DNA from: Hyphochytrium catenoides
Taxonomy: Eukaryota; Sar; Hyphochytriomycetes; Hyphochytriales; Hyphochytriaceae
Assembly: GCA_900088475.1 (NCBI GenBank)
Contig: FLMG01001589.1
Coordinates: 1-16,536, forward strand
DNA: 16,536 bases
Direction: 5' to 3'
The position numbers and the translations under genes were made by a program. Below, piece by piece: positions 1 through 6,964 of the stretch (position 1 is the stretch's first letter; every line of letters begins with the position of its first letter). The notes beneath the pieces are model-generated. The model did no database searches. It had not been told where the DNA came from and was given only the letters and a program-made list of their open reading frames with translations.

Positions 1-870
1 AAGGCAGCAGCCCAAGGTGAACCATCGGTTCACGTACCAAACAGCGCCATCACTGCTGTCTTTGCTCATACTCCCCCTTCCCGGCGCCTTGCCTCGTCTT
101 CGGGACGAGTACAGGGACTCTCCTCTTCCTTTTGCCCACTTCCTCCCGCTCTTCTAGTTCTAGTGCCTCTTCGAGTCTCTGAAGTCTCTCTGCTTAATGC
201 AGTTCTCTTTCTGGACCTCTCACCTATGGGCTTCTCAATGGTAAGGCTGTCGCTCTCCTCTGTCCTCCAACGGACCTAGTTCTCTCGCTCTGTGCTGATG
301 CTTGTTGAGCTTCTTTTGAGCTCGGCCTGGACACTCTTCTCCGTCTCGCTGTGATGAGCTGATGATACATCTGGCACAAACAGATTTGGGCAACCTTATT
401 CCGACAAAGTAAGGATGACAAGAACGGAGAAACGTATGATTTTTACTAGGCAGACTCTCCACAGTGACTTGTAGTCCTTTAGTAGTATTGACCATTCCCT
501 TATAAAGGGCAAGATTAGGACGAAGGAAGGGACAAACTGCACCCGAGCAGAGTTCAAGAGTTCTTCATCGGACGCTTCCTGAGCGCACACAAGCTTCTGG
601 GCAAGCTACTGAAGATGCGCAGTACATAAGTCCCCAACAACTCCGATCGCGTAGGGCATCCCGTCTAGACTGTTCTTGAGAGTCAAAGGTCCTTAACCTG
701 GACTAGTATGGTCATAAGTACCCTACACGAAGCGGAAAGGAGAGAGCTCGCTGCTGCCCTATTACCAATCTCAACAAGCCGGCGGGTTATGAGCCAGAGC
801 CTAGTAGTAGTCAAGGCCTAATGCCCATTGCATTCGTCATGAACATCATCATATGGGGAGCAAGCATTTG
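1..870. other. No convincing gene; CT-rich intergenic DNA
   Basis: I see no gene I can support here. The first 350 bases are pyrimidine-rich on the plus strand, which makes long open frames on the minus strand trivial. Several short open frames overlap one another in different frames between 224 and 590, and none has recognisable motifs. A TATA-like stretch in a small palindrome (ccctTATAAAggg) lies near 495-510, but nothing downstream identifies it as a promoter. Confidence 0.5.
50..193 (-). other. Short charged open frame, possible coiled-coil remnant
   Basis: A 47-codon open frame lies between an in-frame TAA (196-194) and a TGA (52-50). It is dominated by Glu, Arg, Lys and Leu with leucines spaced like a coiled coil (for example RLEEALELEERE), followed by a basic run (GKRKRRV). 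It resembles the kind of charged tail seen after DDE transposases, such as the one at 13330-13924 in this window, but the two are not clearly homologous. The CT-rich plus strand favours such composition by chance, so this may not be coding. Confidence 0.15.
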
Positions 871-875
871 GGAAT

Positions 876-1190
876 GCGCGAGATTACATGGGTGCAAACT
901 TGGTTGCAACGGTTGGTTTGCTGAATTAAGGGCAAACGCGGATAAGGCGTCTCACAAAGGTGCTCCTGGTTTCAAGGAAATGGTGTCAAGGTGTGCGCGC
1001 AATTACATGGGTCAAACTTGGGTGCAAGGGTTTGTCTCCTGAATCAAGGGCTAACACGCAAAGGGCGAAGCCAAGGTGGTCGTGTCAGGTAGCAAAGAAA
1101 TGAAGCCAGAATCTGCGCGATTTACAGCGAGCTGAAGTTTTTGGGAGCTGTGCTTTGGGAACTGAAGAAATCATTAAAATCTCCTGCCAC
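876..1190. repeat. Decayed tandem repeat, period about 119 bases
   Basis: Three successive diverged copies can be aligned on the anchor gcgcg followed by a version of attacatggg, starting at 876, 995 and 1115 (spacing 119 and 120). Copies 1 and 2 also share the words for gggtgcaa.cttgg, gaatcaagggc / gaattaagggc and a caaaggaaatg-type segment. Copy 3 is more diverged and fades by about 1190. I read it as an old minisatellite rather than a gene; the plus-strand open frame across it (821-1042) has no known motif. Confidence 0.55.
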
Positions 1191-1293
1191 CACAAGACTA
1201 AGAATTTGGCGTGGTACACCTCGGACATTTTTCGCAACAACCCTCACGGAATCTCAGATTTGTGGTGCATGTAAAAAACATACTACGGCACAC

Positions 1294-1335
1294 CATCCAC
1301 CACAGCATACTCGCCACTTTGAACTGTGGTGGATG
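1294..1335. repeat. Perfect 12-base inverted repeat with 18-base loop
   Basis: The arm catccaccacag (1294-1305) is exactly reverse-complementary to ctgtggtggatg (1324-1335), separated by 18 bases. The word catccaccaca recurs at about 1415, and related ccac/gtgg words are dense from 1180 to 1440, so the region could be the remnant of a foldback element. No run of T follows, so it is not a typical terminator. Function unknown. Confidence 0.6.
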
Positions 1336-1530
1336 ATCGATGACCTGACGGTAACGGACACCACAGGTCATGGAGGGCGATCCACTGGTGTGGTGTCTTC
1401 GCCCACTATAGCCCTCATCCACCACAACATGCCGCCGTGATTGCCGCGTGGGGCCGATGAAATCCGATAAAAAATCTCGCAATTCAAATTTCAAAAAGAG
1501 AGATTGTGCATGGATCTATTGATCAAGATC

Positions 1531-1918
1531 TTCTTACGCAGATCCCATACAGAGATTGACCGCAGACAACTCTCCGTCGCGGATGTCCCCGCGGTAAGGA
1601 GTATGAGCTCTTGCACACCCCATCATTCTTGCTCACTCTCCGTTCTTACGCAGATTCCATACAGAGATTGACCGCAGACAACTCTCCGTCGCGGATGTCC
1701 CAGGGGTAACGAGTATGAGCTCTTGGACACCCCATCATTCTTGCTCACTCTCCGTTCTTACGCAGATCCCATACAGAGATTGACCGCAGACAACTCTCCG
1801 TCGCGGATGTTCCAGCGGTAAGGAGTATGAGCTCTTGCACACCCCCCATTATCCTTGCTCACCTCTATTTCTTACGCAGATCCTATACAGAGAGTGACCG
1901 CAGAGACCTTCCGTCTCG
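1531..1918. repeat. Tandem repeat, 112-base unit, about 3.4 copies
   Basis: Copies start with ttcttacgca at 1531, 1643, 1755 and 1869 (spacing 112, 112, 114). The first three are nearly identical and share the blocks catacagagattgaccgcag, ctctccgtcgcggatg and gagtatgagctctt. The fourth is partial and diverged, ending near 1918. The 112-base period is not a multiple of three and the array has no long open frame, so it is a satellite or minisatellite rather than a repeat-protein gene. It sits just beyond the 3' side of the Maverick-type relic. Confidence 0.9.
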
Positions 1919-1954
1919 CTTTCTTTCTCGCTCTCCCTATGCGGCTTCTTTCTT

Positions 1955-2240
1955 TCACTGGTAGCCACCCAGTTTGCTGTTCTCTTCCACAGAGATCATT
2001 TCAAGCTTGGCAATGGATGTGATCTGTTTGATGGTTGCAGTGGGAGGTGTTGCCCATAGGCTACTGACAGCGGTGGTGTGCTCAAGGTTCCATTTGGTGC
2101 CGTAGTTCATGGGGCGAAATTCTTTGTGAGTACTCAGAAGATCTGAGGTCTTTGCGTAAAGGCATTTTGGGGAGCGATGGCGCGGAGATCGGATAGCTGA
2201 AGGTTGATACCATGTTGCGAGCAGCGGGACTGGATGCTGT
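1955..2240 (-). pseudogene. Possible coding fragment at the 3' edge of the Maverick-type relic
   Basis: An open frame runs on the minus strand from an in-frame TAA near 2240 to a TGA at 1957-1955, with an internal ATG at 2110. Its last 50 residues have an ordinary globular composition (it contains MNYGTKWNLEH and IKQITSIAKLE). Further upstream it overlaps the tail of the Cys/His-rich open frame at 2134-2832 in another frame. It may be the continuation of that frame after a frameshift, or a piece of another element gene. I do not recognise the family. Confidence 0.25.
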
Positions 2241-2832
2241 TACACCAGTTGTTCCATATTTTGATGTTCTGTCGTTGCTCGTTATAAGGCTCAGTGCGCC
2301 TCGAGCCGCCACAACTTTGATCGCAGGTGAGCTGTGAGCATGTCTGTGACTTCTGCTCTCTCGTAGCTGACAACTCAATGCGAGCAGTTATGAAGCGATC
2401 TGTGGCTTGCGAGGCGCATTTGTGCGAGCTGTGGATGTGAAGGGCATGCTGGGTGGTTCGAGAGTTGGAGCTGTTTGCTGGTTGCGCGCAGACGATGCAG
2501 GTAGGTGTTGCTGAGCATTCCCGGTGAGTCCAGAAGGTGAAGTTAGTTGATTGGTGTGGAAGCGTTTGGGGCTTGGGGCCAGTTCTAGAGCATACCGCGC
2601 AGAAGATATGGGTCTCTTGGTGGCATGACGTGGATTTATCGCAGACGTGGTTGCACAGTTTATAGTAGCCATGGGGGACAGTCTCGTTCAATGACAGCCA
2701 CACAGACTTGCGATCTAATTTTGTTAGCGTCTTCCGCTCATACCTTGTTTGCATGTAGACACCGCCGTTGCCTTGTTTGGCGTACTGCTTCTTGAAGATC
2801 ATATTCTCGACTGCTAGTTGGACTGAGCTCAT
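2134..2832 (-). pseudogene. PolB C-terminal part fused to a Cys/His-rich tail
   Basis: This is a 232-codon uninterrupted frame. Its first 70 residues fit the C-terminal part of a family-B polymerase: a Q-x-R-Y-E-R-K-T-L-T-K-L-D-R-K block, resembling the usual T.....K..L...DDKR segment, ending in HGYY. The following 75 residues contain repeated Cys/His pairs (CNHVC, SCH, HIFCAVC, HRECSA, CIVCAQ) spaced like zinc-binding knuckles. The remainder is rich in Ser, Thr and Gln. An overlapping Ser/Pro-rich frame (2672-2388) is probably a shadow. Whether the Cys/His part belongs to the polymerase or to a fused second protein is unclear. It has survived without stops, unlike the rest of the gene. Confidence 0.5.
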
Positions 2833-2876
2833 TCAAGGTACGTCTGAATTGCTCGTGGTTGAGCTTAAGTGCTGCT

Positions 2877-3841
2877 TTACAGACACCATTTGCTTTGATC
2901 TGCTGCGCTGTTGTCGGCAGGGAGCATGAATCGCAGCTTGGGGGTCAAACAGTGGATCTCTTGCAAGTCTGCTTCTAGCTTGAATTTGCCCGGGGTGACG
3001 TCTCCCTTGGCAGCAAAGAATCGGTCTCTCAGTTCCTGAGGGAATCTTTGGAGGAAAGCATCGTATGAAGGAGTGTTGGCTTGGAAGTAGACACCTCTGT
3101 GTCTATGTAGAGCAATCGAAGGTCTTTGTGAGTGTTTGTACTCCACAAACAGTTATAAATGAATTCATACATCAGAAGCTTCGAAGTCCAGAGAATACCA
3201 CCCATACCCAGATATCTTGGTGTCTTCACTTTGGCAGGAGCTCGGCAGCTTACAAGGATAGTGCTTTTGGAGAGCTGTTTCACATCAACGAGCTCTTTAC
3301 CCTGAACCTTTTTGAGGTAATCATTCGCATTGCTGACTATGAACTCCTTTGTGTACTTGCTTTCATTTTGGAGAGTCTTACCGTAGAGTGTGTTTATTAG
3401 CATTGTTTTGTAGTAAGCCTTCTTCGACTCACTTGCTACTAAGAGTCCTTCGTCTTCTGCTTCCATGGCCTTGTTAACTGATGCTTCTGCTTGCTGGCGC
3501 TTGGAAGCGTAATGATTGACGTACTTATCGAACACCATTTTAAACCTCATAGGAATGACTTTCTTGACCTTGGCAACAGAGACCATGTCGTTGATGAGCA
3601 GATAGAGCAGGACAACATAGCTCGGAATGACGTAGTCTGCTTTGGGTTCAAAGGTAAGAAGAAGCATCTCCGAGGGGCCACTCCCTTTGTTTGCAGCCTT
3701 ACTAACCTGTTGCCAAAGGCGCCCAGATGACCGGAGGAACTTCTCTGGTTGGAAAAGCAGGTAGGTGTTTAAGGCGCTCCTTTTGCTCGTCCGTGTAATA
3801 GAGGTCACACTCAAGAAGACATCGAAGGAGGCCGTCTTCAT
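2877..3841 (-). pseudogene. PolB fingers and palm with motifs B and C
   Basis: The frame 3841-3029 carries, after an out-of-frame start, the stretch IPMRFKMVFDKYVNHYASKRQQA, typical of the segment before motif B. Motif B (K-x3-N-x2-YG) follows within KTMLINTLYGKT at 3409-3374, and then LLYIDT of motif C at about 3115-3098. Directly after this the reading continues as VYFQAN in the frame 3146-2877. Five bases stand where two codons are expected, so one base is missing within the DS of YxDTDS. The second frame continues through GKFKLE, matching the K-x-E region after motif C, to a TAA near 2877. Before 3730 the polymerase-like reading lies in a third frame (it contains CDLYYTDEQKERLKHLP). Confidence 0.75.
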
Positions 3842-3989
3842 GGGTGTTTAGGTCCTGGACCGTCGCTTTGGCATCACCATAGAGAAGAGCTTGAATTAGG
3901 TCTTTGGTCCTTGTCTGGCTACTAGCGGTTAGGTCTAGTGTGAAAGGCTTGGCCTTCTACAGGGTCGTCGTTTCTCAAACTCATCGCTG

Positions 3990-4880
3990 TCAAGGGTCAG
4001 TAGCGGCCTTGACATGGCCCAAGGGTAGAGTGAGTTCGCGTCCATACCGAAGATTCTCTGGGAATGGTGCGGCTTGTGCCTGATGCTGAAATAGTTGACA
4101 GATCCCACCGAAGATAGAACGGTTCAAGAGATCATATGCTGTCTGACTGGGTATTGTGTGAAGGGCTGTCTTCAAGTGTGAACGCTTGAACATGTTATCA
4201 TCTAGTTGAGAGATTGTGACGTAGTTCAACGCCTCCATACCTGTATTATTGAACACTGTGGCTCTATAGTTCTTGGTTGCCTGGCGAAGGAGATCAACGT
4301 CCTGGTAGCAGTAGAGCTCCGTATAGGTTTTCATACTAGGCTTCTTGAGACCATTCCATATCTTTCGGGCTTCGTTCCGGTTTCCTGATCGCCCATATGC
4401 CTGTCGGAAAGGTGGTCTTAAGGAACTGAGCTGGATGCTTGACGTAGTCATAGCTGTATGGAAACTTCTTCCCTGTGACGCCATTCCTGCTGGCGAAGGC
4501 TTCCAAGGACCCTCCTCCATGTCGGAACATGTCAAGGACAACCTTGTATTGCTAGCCGTGATTTGGTCTAGGGTCGTGCCATTGAGGACGACCTTGTATT
4601 GCAAACTGGAGCGCAAGGAAGCCCTAAGGACATACTCTACTATGGGCTTCATGATACTTTCAAACACCCGCTTCCAGTCCCTGAAGTGGGTTTCAGGTGG
4701 AAACAGAAACGAGATGGTTGACAAGACACCAGCTACAGGGCTTTGCAACATGGCGTTAATGGTGCTTTCGAACTCCTGAATGGCGTGCTCAGGGTTAGAG
4801 GTCAGATTGACTTTGCTCACCTGGTTCAAGTGACTAATGGCCACCAGGAAATCGCGCTCCTTGTCTCCAGATGGTGCCAT
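3990..4880 (-). pseudogene. PolB exonuclease region and motif A
   Basis: The main frame starts at ATG 4880 and ends at TGA 3992-3990. From about 4545 to 4350 the polymerase-like reading moves to another frame (open 4530-4336, with GKKFPYSYDYVKHP, resembling the conserved FPY segment before exonuclease motif III). It then returns, giving YCYQDVDLL (4313-4293), the Y-x3-D motif III. The block GGICQLFQ follows, where the family usually has a GG(R/x) turn. Just before the palm the frame shifts again, so GMDANSLYP (motif A, binds the metal through its first Asp) is read in a different frame at 4048-4022. The 891-base open frame is therefore a mosaic of true and shifted reading. Confidence 0.7.
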
Positions 4881-4901
4881 TAGCCCCTTCTCAACAGCTG
4901 A

Positions 4902-5721
4902 TTAAATGACATCAGCTTCTGTCGTCGGGATTTCCTTCGCTTCAGAGGTACAAACTAGGCTCTCCTTTGCCAGGGGCTGCTTCTGGGCCTGAAGGGCGTC
5001 CTCTAATGAAATGTTGTCTCTTTTTGAGATCCGCGTTGCCTCATTGCTTATTGATTGCTTCATCACTTCGATCTGCGCGATTTGAGAACTTTCTCTTGTT
5101 TGGTGGACTGTTGGCTTGAACACCAGCGTGTTGACCTTTCCTTTGGCTTTGAAAGCGTCAGCAATCTTGTTGACGGCATTTGCAACGTCTACATTGGTTG
5201 TCGTCAAGTCCAGCGTAGGCCCCATGACAGTCAAACGATAACGCAGGTCGGGCTGGGACTTTGCAAGTAGAGTCATCATCCCACGTACGGCTGGTTGGAA
5301 ACTCCTAAAGAGGGGTCATTTGGCGTTATCAAAGACGAGCTGGGTCTTACGAATGCGGTGTTCAAGAACTGCGACCACCTGTTGTGCTTCAGCTTGGCCT
5401 ATCGTCGTGGGGAGACGAAGCTCAAATCGGGCATGGTGAGTTAGAAAGAATACCTCACGATCAGTTTTGCCTCGCTGACTGTATAACTTTATTGAAGCCA
5501 AGCTTAACCGCTGCTTCCCTGATTAGCGAGGAGATGAGTCTCTTAGCTTTACCTTCGTCTTCGTGGTTGATGGAGTCCGCTAAAGTATGGATTCGGTTGA
5601 TGACAAACGCCTGATCCTCAGAAAGTAGACCAGGATCCAGAACTCGGATTGCTTCGATTGTTGGAGCAGAAAGCTGGAGCTTTGCAGCCAGTTCCGCAAG
5701 CTTGGTGATGGTATCGGCCAT
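4902..5721 (-). pseudogene. PolB N-terminal region, no recognised domain
   Basis: About 270 codons precede the polymerase core. Frame 1 runs from ATG 5721 to about 5465. A shift then leads to a second block (about 5465-5316, containing DREVFFLTHHARFEL), which is joined in the same frame across a TGA at 5318-5316 to a third block (5279-4902, containing DLRYRLTVMGPTLDL). The TAA at 4904-4902 is also in frame with the core block starting at 4880, so N-terminal region and core were probably one protein. The start is helical and rich in Leu, Ala and Ile. I see no exonuclease or polymerase motif here. In protein-primed polymerases such extensions can carry priming or terminal-protein functions, but nothing in the sequence shows that. 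Confidence 0.5.
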
Positions 5722-5785
5722 TGTGGGCAAGAGGGGCGTACCACTTAAATAGGTAAAGATCTCAGCTAGAGGTCAACGAGGCAGT

Positions 5786-6367
5786 TTAGGAATGGTATAC
5801 ATTTTGAGCTATAGGTACCATTTCTGAATTTGTAGACTCCAGGATAGTCTTCCCAAAAGCGATGGCTAGACTCAAAATGGTACCCGTAGTCTTGTACCCA
5901 GATTCCACTTGCTCCTGTGGCATTTCGATTGGCTTGCTAAACAGGTAGTCAAAGCAAAGAGCCACCATGACTTCTTCCTTATTGTCTAGCAAAAGGGAAT
6001 ATGCGAACTTAGAGAAGACATCGACAATGTTGAGCAGGACAAAATCAAACTTGCGACTCTGGTTTTGAGGACCGGGTATATAAGCACCCACCAAGCGCCT
6101 CGTCCGTCGAGTTCCTTGCTCTAAGGGGCGTCGATTCTGAGTGTAGACTTCAGCGGGAAACAGCGTGATATCTGCTTGCCATTTCCTTAGGGGAGCGGGC
6201 ACAGCTGTTGTCATAGACCACTTCTTGACTCCTACCTGCTTGATCCTCTTCCTGAGTCGCAAGTCAAGGGAGCTTGAAGGTGGATCTCTAGGGAGGGGTA
6301 CGGGGCTCCATGCTTTTTGATGTTCGAGGTTATAATAGAAGCGGCAACAAATTAAAGCGAGCTCTTC
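5786..6367 (-). pseudogene. Maverick/Polinton-type integrase (rve fold), truncated
   Basis: This catalyses insertion of the element DNA into the host chromosome. The frame is open from just after an in-frame TAA (6370-6368) to a TAA at 5788-5786, 193 codons, with no ATG near its upstream end, so the true start is lost or lies beyond the stop. The segment VGVKKW precedes the catalytic core. The core shows WQAD (first catalytic Asp) and LLNIVDVFSKFAYSLLL (second catalytic Asp, followed by the usual SK.A...L). The third acidic residue is uncertain: the closest candidate, in TNSE, lies about 67 residues after the second Asp, further than the 35-45 usual in the family, and its usual DNG(S/T)E context is damaged. 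No chromodomain follows; the polymerase reading starts about 65 bases later. Confidence 0.75.
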
Positions 6368-6964
6368 TTATTTCCAGTCAAAGCAGCACCCCTCTTGTGA
6401 CTATAACGACTACAGCACAAACCGAGAGCTGTGAGTTAGCGGCGGACGAGGAGCGAAAAAATGAGTCCAGTTTGTCAATCTAGGAGCCACTGATTAGAGC
6501 GTGACAATATCCACAAATCTTTAATACAGTTCGTCGCCAGTCAGTTATTGGCCAGGCCGTGCTTATGGTGGAACTGGTCTGCTGCCAGCAAAAAAACAAC
6601 GGAGCTTCTCAAATCCTCTTAGCTACAATTCTTTACTCAAGAGACTGCAATCTCCTCGCTTCAGAAGGTTCAGTCAGACGCTTTATGATTGAAGCTAAGA
6701 GCAGAAACTACTATCATTGCCCATCTTCAGCTGGGCAGCATTGCAGCTTCTATACCGAAAGCAGTGGCGAGCTGTGACGTAGGCAGGTTCAAATATACCA
6801 GGATGGGCTCAGACTTTGTGTCATACGGACCGACTGTTGGGGTCAATATGAGGTGAAGAAGAATCAGTCTTTTTTTCAAACGCTTATGGGGGTTAGAGTT
6901 ATGCAGATTGAAGCTCCAACCACTTTGGTAGTAGAAAAAGAAACTTGGCGAAGATCTTGCCCAG
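6368..6964. other. Intergenic stretch between relic and transporter gene
   Basis: This holds the presumed 3' untranslated region of the transporter (reading leftwards from 6964) and the 5' side of the integrase relic. The only long open frame on the plus strand (6559-6777) has no recognisable motif. I looked for an inverted terminal repeat of the Maverick-type element here and did not see one. Confidence 0.5.

Larger units (their letters stand above)
2134..5721 (-). pseudogene. DNA polymerase family B (Maverick/Polinton type), broken
   Basis: This would encode a replicative polymerase of about 1,100-1,200 residues that copies the element. Reading 5' to 3' on the minus strand: an N-terminal region (5721-4902), then an exonuclease region with the motif III YCYQDVD (4313-4293). 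Palm motif A DANSLYP lies at 4042-4022, motif B within KTMLINTLYGKT at 3409-3374, motif C YIDT at about 3109-3093, a GKFKLE stretch near 2970, and the C-terminal part with KTLTKLD near 2720. These segments fall in different frames. Shifts occur near 5465, 4545, 4350, 4055, between about 3990 and 3730 (more than one), at about 3095 and near 2850. In-frame stops are TGA at 5318-5316 and TAA at 4904-4902. The ATG at 5721 is the most likely original start. The shift at 3095 lies inside the YxDTDS motif, so the enzyme is inactive. Confidence 0.85.
2134..6367 (-). mobile_element. Maverick/Polinton-type transposon relic (integrase plus polymerase B)
   Basis: Two hallmark genes lie on one strand: a retroviral-type integrase (6367-5786) followed after about 60 bases by a long family-B DNA polymerase (5721 to about 2640, with a possible Cys/His-rich tail to 2134). 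The combination of integrase and a family-B, probably protein-primed, polymerase is diagnostic of Maverick/Polinton self-synthesising elements. Both genes are broken by frameshifts and stops. I did not find terminal inverted repeats, a target-site duplication, or capsid, packaging ATPase and protease genes, so this is an internal fragment or a heavily deleted copy. Limits given are those of recognisable coding sequence, not of the element. Confidence 0.8.

Noticed and set aside
1531-1918. CRISPR-like array
   Set aside because: The unit is contiguous without variable spacers and the genome is eukaryotic; it is an ordinary tandem repeat.
2082-2378. Open frame of 98 codons on the minus strand
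   Set aside because: It overlaps the longer Cys/His-rich frame and is Ser/Arg-rich without motifs; a shadow is more likely.
4345-4779. Open frame of 144 codons on the plus strand
   Set aside because: It lies exactly opposite the PolB exonuclease region, whose motifs are clear on the minus strand; it has no motif of its own.
2134-5721. Killer-type linear plasmid polymerase instead of a Maverick/Polinton element
   Set aside because: The adjacent integrase on the same strand fits Maverick/Polinton; linear plasmids do not carry one.
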